The notes: a model not told the origin generated them from the sequence alone. Numbered from the stretch's first letter, positions 51,225 through 60,596 are shown. The stretch: DNA of 64,000 nt from Curtobacterium sp. ISL-83 (GCF_018613895.1 NZ_JAGGPH010000009.1:248001-312000), one strand, 5' to 3'. Made by a program: numbers and translations.

Positions 51225-51260
51225 ATTGGACTGCTGGTCGAGAGCCAATCGCGCTACGGT
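51225..51260 (+). promoter_or_regulatory. Divergent mocR/yczE promoter with ATTGG-CCAAT dyad
   Basis: ATTGG (51225-51229) and CCAAT (51245-51249) flank the likely -35 zone of the mocR gene, whose -10 TACGGT (51255-51260) is 6 nt before its ATG. Autoregulatory MocR site inferred. Confidence 0.55.
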
Positions 51261-51266
51261 GGACCC

Positions 51267-52772
51267 ATGACGCCGGTCCTGCTCAGTGCTCGTTCCGCCG
51301 CCCTGCTGCTCACCGACTGGCGAGCCGGACCGGACGTGCCGGCGTACGAGGCCCTGTCCGACGCCCTCCGCGTCCTGGTCATCGACGGCCGGGTCCCGCT
51401 CGGCGTCCGGCTGCCGGCCGAGCGCGGCCTCGCCACGGCCCTCGGCGTCTCGCGGACCACCGTCGCGAACGCCTACGCGCGGCTGCGCGAGGACGGCTTC
51501 CTGGTGTCGGTCCGCGGGTCCGGGAGCGTCGTGCGGCTGCCCCGCGACCTGGTCGGCCGACCCGACCCGGAGCGGCTCGGCGGGGTCGTCGAGGGTGACG
51601 TCCTCGACCTGCGGAAGGCCGCGATGCACTCGGCGCCCGGCGTCGCCGAGGCAGTGGAGCGGGCGATGCGGCACGTCCCCGCCGCGCTCGCCGGCATCGG
51701 CTACGACACCGTCGGGGACCCCGTGCTGCGTGCGGCCATCGCTGCCCGGTACGCCGAACGGGGGCTCCCGACCGATCCCTCGCAGATCATCGTCACCATC
51801 GGGGCACAGCACGCGATCGCGCTGCTCGCGCGCGTCCTGGTCCGGCGCGGGGACGCGGTGCTCGTCGAGTCGCCGACGTACCCGCACGCGCACGAGGCGT
51901 TCCGCGAGGCCGGCGGCAGACTGGTGGGCGTGCCCGTCGACGCCCGGACCGGGTGGGACGCCGCGGCGCTCGAGACGACGCTCCGCCGCACCGCGCCGGC
52001 GGTCGCCTACGTCATGCCGGAGCTGCACAACCCGACGGGGGCGACGATGCCCGGGGCGACGCGGGAGCTGCTGCTGTCGGTGGCGGCCTCGGTGGGGACG
52101 ACGGTGATCGCCGACGAGACCATGGGGGAGTTGCGGATCGACGGGGAGCCGATGCCGCCGTTGGCGGTGTGGGGTCCGTCAGGTGGTCCTGGGCCGTCAG
52201 GTGCGTCCCGGTCGTCGGGTGGTCCCGGCGGGCCGGGTGCGTCCGTCGTCATGATCGGGTCGGCCGCCAAGATCTTCTGGGGCGGTCTGCGGATCGGGTG
52301 GATCCGGGCGTCGCCCGAGCTCCTGCAGCGGTTGCTGCTGGCTCGGCCGACGGGCGACCTGGGCACCCCCGTCCTCGACCAGCTGGTGGCGCGGGAGCTC
52401 GTGCCACGGACGGCGGCCGTCCTGGAGGCGCGGCGTGCCTCCCTGCGACAGGGTCGCGACGACGTCGTGGGTGCGTTGCGGGCGCGACTCCCGGAATGGG
52501 ACGTGCCGTCGCCGGCGGGCGGGTTGACGACGTGGGTCGGGCTGGGGCGGCCGGTGTCGAGCGCGCTGGTGCTGGCGGCCCGTGCCGAGGGCGTCGTGCT
52601 CGCGTCCGGCGGTGTGTTCGGGGTCGACGGAGGGTTCGAGCGGTTCCTCCGGGTGCCGTTCACGATGCCGCCGGCGGATCGGGCGCGGATGGTCGACGTG
52701 CTCGAGCGGGCGTGGGCGCGCGTGGGTGGGGAGAGCTCGGGCATGCGGGGGTCGTTGGCCGCGGTGGTGTGA
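51267..52772 (+). CDS. MocR-type GntR/aminotransferase-fold transcriptional regulator
   Basis: 501 residues. N-terminal GntR winged helix: DALRVLVIDGRVPLGVRLPA, RGLATALGVSRTTVANAYAR. The large C-terminal domain is a fold-type I PLP aminotransferase: IGYDTVGDPVLRAAIAARYA, IVTIGAQHAIALLARVL, PELHNPTGATMPG and the PLP lysine in IGSAAKIFWGGLRIGWI. PLP binding is predicted. Divergent from the yczE-like gene, the classic MocR-YczE pair. ATG 6 nt after TACGGT: leaderless. A Gly/Pro/Ser loop of about 25 residues precedes the PLP Lys. Confidence 0.93.
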   Translation: MTPVLLSARSAALLLTDWRAGPDVPAYEALSDALRVLVIDGRVPLGVRLPAERGLATALGVSRTTVANAYARLREDGFLVSVRGSGSVVRLPRDLVGRPDPERLGGVVEGDVLDLRKAAMHSAPGVAEAVERAMRHVPAALAGIGYDTVGDPVLRAAIAARYAERGLPTDPSQIIVTIGAQHAIALLARVLVRRGDAVLVESPTYPHAHEAFREAGGRLVGVPVDARTGWDAAALETTLRRTAPAVAYVMPELHNPTGATMPGATRELLLSVAASVGTTVIADETMGELRIDGEPMPPLAVWGPSGGPGPSGASRSSGGPGGPGASVVMIGSAAKIFWGGLRIGWIRASPELLQRLLLARPTGDLGTPVLDQLVARELVPRTAAVLEARRASLRQGRDDVVGALRARLPEWDVPSPAGGLTTWVGLGRPVSSALVLAARAEGVVLASGGVFGVDGGFERFLRVPFTMPPADRARMVDVLERAWARVGGESSGMRGSLAAVV

Positions 52773-52898
52773 GGGGTGTGCTGGGTGCTGGTGCTCGCGC
52801 GCTGTCGCGGCTCGGGTCATCCTGTGGGGGGACCCGGGTGAGCGCTTCTCGGTCCGAGGGGTGATGTGCGGCGGCGACCGTCCGGCGATCCTGGGACG

Positions 52899-53570
52899 GT
52901 GAACGCGACCCTGACCGACCGCCCCGCCGGACCCGCCCGTCCGGCGCCGGCCCCGACGTACCCCGTGCCCGCCGTGGCCCGGGTCTCGATGGCCATGACC
53001 GGTGCGCTGCTCGTCGGAGTGCTCACGTCGTTCGGCCAGGCCGTGCACGGCCTGTCGACCCTCTCGAACTCCGCGGGCCCCTGGTTCGTGGCCGCCGTCG
53101 CGCTCTGCCTGGCCATCCGGCCGGGGAGGGGCCGCCTCGCGCTCCCGCTCGCGATGGTGTCCGGAGTGGTGCTCCTCGAGCTCATGCACATCGGCTACTG
53201 GGCGACGACGAACCTGCGCGGGTACCCGGACGTGCTGTCGCCCACGAGCTCCTGGGTCGTGATGGCGCTCCCCGCGGGGGTGCTCGCCGGTGCGGTCGCC
53301 GTGGGGGTGCGGTCGCGCGACGGCCGGTGGCGGGGCGCTGCCACCGGGGCGACCGCGGCGATCCTGGTCGGCGAGGGCGTGCGGTCGCTCCTGCAGGTGG
53401 CGGCCACGACCGGCGCCGGCACGTGGATCGTCGAGATCGGCGTCGGCGTCGTCGTCCTCGCTGCCGGGGTGCTCCTCGCGCGGTCCGCAGTGGGACGCGT
53501 GGTCGCGCTCGGCACGGGGGTGCTCGGGACGGTCGGGGTGCTCGCGGTCTACCTCGCCCTCGGCGGCTGA
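52899..53570 (+). CDS. Membrane protein, DUF6518-like
   Basis: 223 residues with six hydrophobic segments after a proline-rich N-tail: ALLVGVLTSFGQAVHGLSTL, AMVSGVVLLELMHIGYWATT and GVVVLAAGVLLARSAVGRVV. SNSAGPWFVAAVALCLA and GEGVRSLLQ fit the DUF6518 family of unknown function. GTG at 52899 is 6 nt after GATCCT, so leaderless; the longer in-frame start at 52866 lacks a ribosome site. Located 65 bp before the RND gene, no proven link. Confidence 0.75.
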   Translation: MNATLTDRPAGPARPAPAPTYPVPAVARVSMAMTGALLVGVLTSFGQAVHGLSTLSNSAGPWFVAAVALCLAIRPGRGRLALPLAMVSGVVLLELMHIGYWATTNLRGYPDVLSPTSSWVVMALPAGVLAGAVAVGVRSRDGRWRGAATGATAAILVGEGVRSLLQVAATTGAGTWIVEIGVGVVVLAAGVLLARSAVGRVVALGTGVLGTVGVLAVYLALGG

Positions 53571-53634
53571 CCGAGTTCTCCACAGCCTGGGCCTGTGCTG
53601 ATGACGGCCGTCCGCGGCCTGCGAGGATCGAAGC

Positions 53635-56600
53635 GTGCACCTCCTCTCGGTCTTCAGCCTGCGCAACCGGGCGCTCATCGCGCTCATCACCGTCGTCGTG
53701 GCGGTGTTCGGTGGCATCGCGCTGACCAGCCTGAAGCAGGAACTCATCCCGAGCGTCGAGTTCCCGCAGGTCGCGATCGTCAGCGCGTACCCCGGCGCCA
53801 CGCCCGAGGTCGTGTCCAACGACGTCTCGACCAAGATCGAGCAGGGGATCCAGGCCGTCCCCGACCTGAAGTCGACGACCGCGACCTCCTCGACCGGGCA
53901 GAGCGTCGTCTCGGCCGAGTTCCAGTACGGGTCGAACCTCGCCAGTGCGGAAGACAAGATCCAGACCGTCGTCAACGCGTTGTCGCTGCCGGACTCGGTG
54001 CAGACGCAGATCGTGACGGGCTCGTTCGACGACCTCCCGGTGATCCAGCTCGCCGTGTCGGCGAAGGGTGACCAGGAACAGCTCGTCGACCGCCTGAACG
54101 CCACGGCGATCCCCGACCTCGAGAAGCTCGACGGTGTGCGTCAGGCCGACGTGTTCGGCAACCCGGGCCGGCGCGTCGTCGTCACGCCCGACCGGGCCGC
54201 CCTCGCCTCCAGGGGGCTCGCCGAGACGGCGATCTCCGACGCCCTGAAGGACAACGGGAAACTGATCCCGGGCGGGACGATCACCCAGGACGGCACCACG
54301 CTGTCGGTGCAGACCGGCGCCCGCATCGCCTCGCTCGCCGACATCGAAGCCCTGCCCCTGACCGGCGGGAAGGCCACGGCGACGATCGGGGACGTCGCCA
54401 AGGTCGCGATCAAGGAGTCCCCCCGGACGTCGATCAGCCGGGTGGACGGCCAACAGGCGCTGACGATCGCGATCACGAAGACGCAGCAGGCGAACACCGT
54501 CGACGTCTCCACGACCGTGCGGGATGCCCTGCCCGGGATCGAGCGGAAGATCGCGGGCGATCCCCGCGTCACCGTCGTGTTCGACCAGGCGCCGTACATC
54601 CAGCAGTCGATCAACTCCCTGGCCGAGGAAGGACTGCTCGGCCTCGGGTTCGCCGTGGTCGTGATCTTGTTGTTCCTGCTGTCCGTCCGGTCGACGATCG
54701 TCACCGCGATCTCCATCCCGACATCCGTGCTGCTCGCCGCGATCGGCATGCGCGCGGCCGGGTACACGCTGAACATCATCACGCTGGCCGCCCTGACGAT
54801 CGCGATCGGCCGCGTGGTGGACGACTCGATCGTCGTCATCGAGAACATCAAGCGGCACCTGCAGCCCGGGGTGGACCGACGTCAGGCCGTGCTCGACGGC
54901 GTGCGTGAGGTCGCCGGAGCGGTCACCGCGTCGACGCTGACGACCGTGGTGGTGTTCCTGCCCGTCGCGTTCGTGGCCGAACTCGTCGGCGAGCTCTTCC
55001 GGCCGTTCGCGCTGACCGTGACGATGGCGCTCATCGCATCACTCCTGGTGGCGTTGACGATCGTGCCGGTGCTCGCGTACTGGTTCCTCCGCGCGCCCAA
55101 GGTCCACCGGCACGCCGGATCGCCGGAGCCGACCAGCGCGCGGTCGCAGGCCGACGGCGGGTCGTCCGCCGTGCCTCCCGTCGGATCGGACGCCGCCGCG
55201 GGTCCCGCGCGAGTCGACTCGCTGACGTCCGCCGCCGACCTGCACGACGCCGCCGCACCGGATCGACTCCGTCGGGGGTACCAGCCCGTGCTCCTGTGGG
55301 TGCTGCGCAAACCGTGGACGGTCCTGGTCCTCGCCGTGGTGGTGCTCGGTGGCACCGGAGCGGCCCTGCCGTTCGTCCAGACGAACTACCTCGGCGACTC
55401 GGGTCAGAACACCTTCACCGTCACCCAGGACCTCGCGCCCGGCAGCAGCCTCGACGTGCAGTCCGCCGCGGCGCGCAAGGTCGAACAGCAGCTGCGCGCG
55501 GTCTCCGGGGTCACCACCGTGCAGACCACGATCGGCACGAGCGGGCAGTCCTTCCAGGCCGCGTTCGGCGGGGGCAAGTCCGCGTCGATCCAGTACGCCG
55601 TCACGACCGACGCAGCACAGGACCAGACCCGCATCCAGTCAGACGTCCGCAAGCGGCTGGACCGACTCGACGGCGCAGGGACGCTGACGCTGTCGTCGTC
55701 CGGCAGCGGGTTCGGCGGCAGCAGTGACATCGAGGTGGACGTGACGGCGCCGACGCAGGCCGGGTTGCAGACCGCGGCCGACCAGGTGTTGCGGGAGATG
55801 CGGCACGTCGCCGACACGACCGCTGCCTCGAGCAACCTGACCGCCGCGGAACCGTACCTGGCGGTCCGGGTCGACCGTGCGAAGGCAGCAGGACTCGGGC
55901 TCACCGAGACGCAGGTCGGTGGCCTCGTCGCCGCAGCCGTCTCGCCGCAGGACACCGGGACCGTCGTGATCAACGACGCCTCGCTCGACGTCTACATCGC
56001 CGACCCGACCCCACCGACGACGATCGCCGCACTCCGCGCGCTCTCGGTGCCGACCGCCACCGGCTCGGTACCGCTCTCCGACGTCGCGACGATCGCCCGC
56101 GCTGAGGGGCCCACGACGGTGACGACCACCAACGCCGTCCGGACGGCCACCATCACGGTGACGCCGGACTCGGCGAACCTCGGGGCCGCCGTGCAGTCGG
56201 TGACGAGCGCGGTCGATGCGCTCGAGCTGCCACGGGGTGCCTCGGCGTCCATCGGTGGCGTCGCGTCCAGCCAGTCGTCCGCGTTCAGCCAGCTGCTCCT
56301 CGCCGCGCTCGTCGCGATCCTGATCGTCTACGTGGTGATGGTGGCGACGTTCCGGAGCCTGTACCAACCGCTGCTGCTCCTGGTGTCCGTGCCGTTCGCG
56401 GCGACCGGCGCGATCCTGCTGCAGATCGCGTCGGGCATCCCGATCGGGGTGGCGTCGTTGATCGGCGTGCTCATGCTGGTCGGCATCGTCGTGACGAACG
56501 CGATCGTCCTCATCGACCTGGTGAACCAGTACCGACGCCGCGGGCTCCGCGTGCGTGAGGCCCTCGTGGAAGGCGCCACGCGACGCCTCCGGCCGATCCT

Positions 56601-56880
56601 GATGACCGCGCTCGCGACGGTGTTCGCCCTGCTGCCGATGGCGATCGGGCTCACCGGGAAGTCCGGGTTCATCTCGCAGCCGCTGGCGGTCGTCGTGATC
56701 GGCGGACTCGTGTCGTCGACGCTGCTCACCCTCGTGGTGCTGCCGGCGTTGTACTTCGTCGTGGAGCGGGCGGTCGAGCGCCGCGCGGACCGGCGGGCGG
56801 GCAACGGCGGTGGCGACCCGGCCGGGCACGGAGCCCATGTCGCGGGTGCGGCTCGGGCCGGGGTGGACCTGCCCGGGTAG
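53635..56880 (+). CDS. RND-family efflux transporter (HAE1/SwrC-like)
   Basis: 1081 residues in the AcrB architecture: two six-helix halves each with a large extracytoplasmic loop. TM4 carries the proton-relay pair in IAIGRVVDDSIVVIENIKRH; the second half has VVTNAIVLIDLVNQY. N-terminus FSLRNRALIALITVVVAVFG. An Ala/Ser-rich insertion of about 50 residues after TM6 (near 500) separates the halves. In Gram-positives such proteins (SwrC) confer surfactin or biocide resistance. GTG with GAGGA 7 nt upstream; single gene without adaptor. Confidence 0.93.
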   Translation: MHLLSVFSLRNRALIALITVVVAVFGGIALTSLKQELIPSVEFPQVAIVSAYPGATPEVVSNDVSTKIEQGIQAVPDLKSTTATSSTGQSVVSAEFQYGSNLASAEDKIQTVVNALSLPDSVQTQIVTGSFDDLPVIQLAVSAKGDQEQLVDRLNATAIPDLEKLDGVRQADVFGNPGRRVVVTPDRAALASRGLAETAISDALKDNGKLIPGGTITQDGTTLSVQTGARIASLADIEALPLTGGKATATIGDVAKVAIKESPRTSISRVDGQQALTIAITKTQQANTVDVSTTVRDALPGIERKIAGDPRVTVVFDQAPYIQQSINSLAEEGLLGLGFAVVVILLFLLSVRSTIVTAISIPTSVLLAAIGMRAAGYTLNIITLAALTIAIGRVVDDSIVVIENIKRHLQPGVDRRQAVLDGVREVAGAVTASTLTTVVVFLPVAFVAELVGELFRPFALTVTMALIASLLVALTIVPVLAYWFLRAPKVHRHAGSPEPTSARSQADGGSSAVPPVGSDAAAGPARVDSLTSAADLHDAAAPDRLRRGYQPVLLWVLRKPWTVLVLAVVVLGGTGAALPFVQTNYLGDSGQNTFTVTQDLAPGSSLDVQSAAARKVEQQLRAVSGVTTVQTTIGTSGQSFQAAFGGGKSASIQYAVTTDAAQDQTRIQSDVRKRLDRLDGAGTLTLSSSGSGFGGSSDIEVDVTAPTQAGLQTAADQVLREMRHVADTTAASSNLTAAEPYLAVRVDRAKAAGLGLTETQVGGLVAAAVSPQDTGTVVINDASLDVYIADPTPPTTIAALRALSVPTATGSVPLSDVATIARAEGPTTVTTTNAVRTATITVTPDSANLGAAVQSVTSAVDALELPRGASASIGGVASSQSSAFSQLLLAALVAILIVYVVMVATFRSLYQPLLLLVSVPFAATGAILLQIASGIPIGVASLIGVLMLVGIVVTNAIVLIDLVNQYRRRGLRVREALVEGATRRLRPILMTALATVFALLPMAIGLTGKSGFISQPLAVVVIGGLVSSTLLTLVVLPALYFVVERAVERRADRRAGNGGGDPAGHGAHVAGAARAGVDLPG

Positions 56881-56883
56881 GGG

Positions 56884-57138
56884 TCAGCGCTCGGCGGGTG
56901 CGGCGGTCTCGACGCCGTGGAACCACGACACCAGGACGCACGTGGCGGTGACGACGAACACGATCGCGGCAGCCTGCGCCAGGACCGCCAGCTGGCCGGT
57001 CGACGCCGAGTAGCCGCCGAAGGCGACCGCGGCGGTGAACGACAGCCCGAGCAGCAGTTCGGCGACGGTGCGCACAGTCGTGCGGTTCGGCCACTCGGCT
57101 GGGGCCGGGCGTGCGGGACGGGTCGTGGTGTCGGTCAC
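56884..57138 (-). CDS. Small two-helix membrane protein
   Basis: 84 residues. TTVRTVAELLLGLSFTAAVA and LAVLAQAAAIVFVVTATCVL are two transmembrane segments; the N-terminus is Thr/Arg/Pro-rich. No known domain. GTG start at 57138 with no clear ribosome site; its stop lies 4 nt from the RND stop, so the two genes converge with essentially no terminator space. Confidence 0.6.
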   Translation of the reverse strand: MTDTTTRPARPAPAEWPNRTTVRTVAELLLGLSFTAAVAFGGYSASTGQLAVLAQAAAIVFVVTATCVLVSWFHGVETAAPAER

Positions 57139-57351
57139 CCCGGAAGTCTGGGGTGCGGCGGCCGCTGCCGGCAGTCCCGATTCCGGGTGCCACCCACGTG
57201 GGGCACGGACTTCGCCGGGGCGGTCGCCGGCCCGGGCACGTGCACGGGCTCGGGCACGTGCGCAAGCGCGGGCACCCGCACGGCCGCGGTCGCGCGGTGA
57301 CGGCCGTGCGGGTGCGGTGCCAGGATGGGGAGTGAGACCGCAGGAGGACCC
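57139..57351. other. Divergent spacer with 15-bp hairpin upstream of the polyphosphate kinase gene
   Basis: GCACCCGCACGGCCG (57272-57286) and CGGCCGTGCGGGTGC (57301-57315) pair perfectly, 14-nt loop, about 37 nt before the kinase start. Also GGGCACGTGCACGGGCTC repeated near 57234 and 57252. Position upstream of both diverging genes argues against a simple terminator. Confidence 0.6.
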
Positions 57352-58206
57352 GTGAGCCGTCGCAAGGCCTGGAACGCCGACCCCGAGCCGTTGCTCCGAG
57401 TCGAGGAGGGGTTCCGACTCGACCAGGTCGACCCCGACGCCACCCCCGGCTTCCCCGGTCGGAAGATCGACGGCCTCGAGGCGCTCGCGGCCGGTGCGCC
57501 CCGTCTCTCGGCGATGCAGGAACGGCTGCACGCCGCCTCCACCGCTGGCGACCACCGGCGGATCCTGCTCGTCCTGCAGGCCATGGACACCGCCGGCAAG
57601 GGCGGGATCGTCTCGCACGTCGTCAGCGCGGTGGACCCGAACGGCGTTCACTACGCGGGCTTCGGAGCGCCCACGGACGAGGAGCGTGCGCACGACTTCC
57701 TGTGGCGGGTCGAGCGCCAGCTGCCGTCGGCGGGCAAACTCGGGGTCTTCGACCGGTCGCACTACGAGGACGTCCTCATCCAGCGCGTGCGGGCCATGGC
57801 ACCACCCGAGGAGATCGAACGCCGGTACGGGGCGATCGTCGACTTCGAGGACCGCTTGGTCGCCGAGGGCACGACGATCGTCAAGGTCATGCTCCACATC
57901 TCGAAGGACGAGCAGCGGGAACGGCTGGGAGACCGGCTCGACCGCCCGGACAAGCACTGGAAGTTCAACCCCGCCGACATCGACGAGCGGCTGCTGTGGG
58001 ACGACTACCAGCAGGCGTACCAGACCGTGTTCGACCGCACGTCCACCGAGCGGGCGCCCTGGTACGTCATCCCCGCCAACCGCAAGTGGTACGCGCGCCT
58101 GGCGGTGCAGCAGCTCCTGCTGGGCGTCCTCGAGGACATGGACCTCTCCTGGCCGCCGGCCGACTTCGACGTGGCCGAGCAGCGCCGCCGGCTCGCCGAG
58201 TCCTGA
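57352..58206 (+). CDS. ppk2: Polyphosphate kinase 2
   Basis: 284 residues. Walker A-like LVLQAMDTAGKGGIVSHV near residue 82, GVFDRSHYEDVLIQRV near 142 (Walker B-like) and lid residues in KFNPADIDERLLWDDYQQAY. PPK2 enzymes transfer phosphate between polyphosphate and nucleotides; class I/II subtype cannot be set by eye. GTG start 4 nt after GGAGG. Monocistronic by appearance. Confidence 0.93.
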   Translation: MSRRKAWNADPEPLLRVEEGFRLDQVDPDATPGFPGRKIDGLEALAAGAPRLSAMQERLHAASTAGDHRRILLVLQAMDTAGKGGIVSHVVSAVDPNGVHYAGFGAPTDEERAHDFLWRVERQLPSAGKLGVFDRSHYEDVLIQRVRAMAPPEEIERRYGAIVDFEDRLVAEGTTIVKVMLHISKDEQRERLGDRLDRPDKHWKFNPADIDERLLWDDYQQAYQTVFDRTSTERAPWYVIPANRKWYARLAVQQLLLGVLEDMDLSWPPADFDVAEQRRRLAES

Positions 58207-58296
58207 CCCGGCGGTTCGGACGGGAGGGCCGGATCACCTGATCACGCGCCATCCTCAGCAGCGGGGCTGGCCCCGGTGCGCCCGATCGCGTAGACT

Positions 58297-58472
58297 CCAT
58301 CGGTCGGCCTTCGGCGCCGTGACATTGTGATCACGGGATTTCGTTTGGGTGTGTGTTTGCTCGAGGGCTGGATTCACGTCGATCCGCGACGGGAAGAACC
58401 CCCTCTCCGCATGCAGCCCCCGCCGATGTCGCTGCCGGGCGCTGCGGACGTCTGCACCCTCAGGAAGTAGCA
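58297..58472 (+). other. Long 5' leader of the DEAD-box helicase gene
   Basis: A TAGACT -10 element at 58291-58296 implies a transcript start near 58303 and a leader of about 170 nt. The leader is notably T/G-rich in parts (GTTTGGGTGTGTGTTTG), and carries CCGTGA/TCACGG arms (58316-58336). No family match by eye; cold-shock-type post-transcriptional control is plausible for a helicase gene. Confidence 0.5.
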
Positions 58473-60596
58473 ATGGCCCCGTACAACAAGGGCGGCGCAT
58501 CTTCGCGCCCCGACGACCGAGCTCGCCATGCGAACGGCACCCCCGCCGCCCGCAGCAGCAAGCACCGTGGCTTCAAGGCGCCGGAGACGTCGCAGCCGCG
58601 GCAGAAGCAGCGCTGGGACGCCGACGAGCGTCGCAACCGTTCCTCGCAGGGTGAGCGTCCGGCGCGTCCGAACTGGGAGCCCCGCGACGCCGGCCAGCGT
58701 CGTCCGGAGCGTGACGACCGAGGCGGACGTCGCTTCGACCGTGACGAGCGTGCCCCGCGCACGTTCGGCCGTGACGAGCGTGCTCCGCGCACGTTCGGCC
58801 GCGATGACCGTGCTCCGCGTCGTGACCAGGACGACCGCGCTCCGCGTCGTTTCGATCGTGACGAGCGCGCCCCGCGCACGTTCGGCCGCGATGACCGTGC
58901 TCCGCGTCGTGACCAGGACGACCGCGCCCCGCGTCGGTTCGACCGTGACGACCGGGCACCTCGCACGTTCAACCGTGACGAGCGCGCCCCGCGTCGTGAC
59001 CAGGACGAGCGCGCTCCGCGTCGCTTCGATCGTGATGACCGTGCCCCGCGCACGTTCGGCCGCGATGACCGTGCTCCGCGTCGTGACCAGGACGACCGCG
59101 CCCCGCGTCGTTTCGACCGTGACGAGCGTGCTCCGCGCACGTTCAACCGTGACGACCGCGCCCCGCGTCGTGACCAGGACGAGCGCGCTTCGCGTCGCTT
59201 CGACCGTGACGAGCGTGCCCCGCGCACGTTCAACCGTGACGATCGGGCACCGCGTACGTTCGGCCGCGACGAGCGCGCCCCCCGCCGCGACCAGGACGAC
59301 CGCCCGCGCCGCTCCTTCGAGCGCGAGGACGCCGAGCGCAAGCCGTTCGTCCCCGCGGACGACGTGAAGCTCGAGAAGCTGCAGGCCGACGCGATCGTCG
59401 CAGCTGACGTCGAGGGCGTGACCTTCGGCGACCTCGGCATCGGCGGCAACATCTCCCGCGTCCTCGCTGAGCTCGGTGCGACCAGCCCGTTCCCGATCCA
59501 GGCGGCGACCATCCCGGACGTCCTCGCAGGCAAGGACGTGCTCGGGCGCGGTCGGACCGGCTCGGGCAAGACCATCGCGTTCGGTGCGCCGCTCGTCGAG
59601 AAGCTCATGGAGAACGGCGGCGGCACGAAGCGCAAGATGGGCCGCGCCCCGCGCGCGCTCATCCTCGCCCCGACCCGCGAGCTCGCGCTGCAGATCGACC
59701 GCACCGTGCAGCCGATCGCGCGTTCGGTCGGTCTGTTCACCACGCAGATCTACGGCGGCGTCCCGTACGGCCGTCAGACGGGCGCCCTCGAGCGCGGAGT
59801 CGACATCATCGTCGGCACGCCGGGCCGCGTCGAGGACCTCCTCAACAAGGGCCACCTCGACCTGAGCGAGGTCGTCATCTCCGTGCTGGACGAGGCCGAC
59901 CACATGTGCGACCTCGGTTTCCTCGAGCCCGTGCAGCGCATCCTCGAGGCGACGGCGCAGGTCACCCCCGAGGGCAACCGCGCGCAGAAGCTCCTCTTCA
60001 GCGCCACGCTGGACGCGCAGGTCGCGGCTCTCGTGTCGCAGTTCCTGCACGAGCCGTCGGTGCACGAGGTCGCGGGGGAGGACCAGGCGTCCTCCACGAT
60101 CGACCACCGGGTCCTCGTCGTCGAGCAGCGTCAGAAGGACCAGCTCCTCGAGGAGCTCGTCTCGGGCGACGGCAAGACGATCGTCTTCGCCCGGACCCGC
60201 GCGTACGCCGAGCGCCTCACGGAGCAGTTCGAGGACGCTGGGATCCGCGCGACCTCGCTCCACGGCGACCTGAACCAGTCGCGACGGACGCGGAACCTCC
60301 AGCTGCTCACCAGTGGTCGGGTGAACGTGCTCGTCGCGACGGACGTCGCCGCGCGCGGCATCCACGTGGACGACATCTCGCTGGTCGTGCAGGCGGACGC
60401 GCCGGACGACTACAAGGCGTACATGCACCGCTCCGGCCGCACCGGTCGTGCCGGCAAGGAGGGCACCGTCGTCACGATCGTCCCGCGGAGCCGTCGCCGG
60501 AAGATCGAGGGCATCCTCGAGAACGCCGAGATCCAGGCGGACCTCGTCGACGCCGCGCCCGGCGATGGCATCGTCCGGGAGCTCGCCGCGCGCTAG
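58473..60596 (+). CDS. DEAD-box RNA helicase with N-terminal RD/RAPR repeat region
   Basis: 707 residues. The C-terminal helicase core is complete: GRGRTGSGKT (motif I), PTRELALQID (Ia), TPGRVEDLL, VLDEADHMCD (II), LLFSATL (III), TIVFARTRAYAERLTEQF (IV), VATDVAARGIHVDD (V) and HRSGRTGRAG (VI). Residues about 85-285 are an intrinsically disordered array of RFDRDERAPRTFGRDDRAPR-like units (12-14 copies), rich in Arg/Asp, probably RNA-binding. In most DeaD/CsdA enzymes the basic tail is C-terminal; here it is N-terminal. ATG with AGGA 8 nt upstream. A hairpin terminator follows. Confidence 0.95.
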   Translation: MAPYNKGGASSRPDDRARHANGTPAARSSKHRGFKAPETSQPRQKQRWDADERRNRSSQGERPARPNWEPRDAGQRRPERDDRGGRRFDRDERAPRTFGRDERAPRTFGRDDRAPRRDQDDRAPRRFDRDERAPRTFGRDDRAPRRDQDDRAPRRFDRDDRAPRTFNRDERAPRRDQDERAPRRFDRDDRAPRTFGRDDRAPRRDQDDRAPRRFDRDERAPRTFNRDDRAPRRDQDERASRRFDRDERAPRTFNRDDRAPRTFGRDERAPRRDQDDRPRRSFEREDAERKPFVPADDVKLEKLQADAIVAADVEGVTFGDLGIGGNISRVLAELGATSPFPIQAATIPDVLAGKDVLGRGRTGSGKTIAFGAPLVEKLMENGGGTKRKMGRAPRALILAPTRELALQIDRTVQPIARSVGLFTTQIYGGVPYGRQTGALERGVDIIVGTPGRVEDLLNKGHLDLSEVVISVLDEADHMCDLGFLEPVQRILEATAQVTPEGNRAQKLLFSATLDAQVAALVSQFLHEPSVHEVAGEDQASSTIDHRVLVVEQRQKDQLLEELVSGDGKTIVFARTRAYAERLTEQFEDAGIRATSLHGDLNQSRRTRNLQLLTSGRVNVLVATDVAARGIHVDDISLVVQADAPDDYKAYMHRSGRTGRAGKEGTVVTIVPRSRRRKIEGILENAEIQADLVDAAPGDGIVRELAAR
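58734..59320 (+). repeat. Coding tandem repeats in the helicase N-terminus
   Basis: Imperfect repeats of 87 bp and 30 bp encode RRFDRDERAPRTFGRDDRAP and RRDQDDRAP units. Sites of possible slippage or recombination; all differences preserve the frame. Confidence 0.85.

Noticed and set aside
58374..60428. A 684-residue Arg/Leu/Val-rich frame opposite the helicase gene
   Set aside because: It is the antisense shadow of the helicase repeat region and core; no ribosome site or family motifs.
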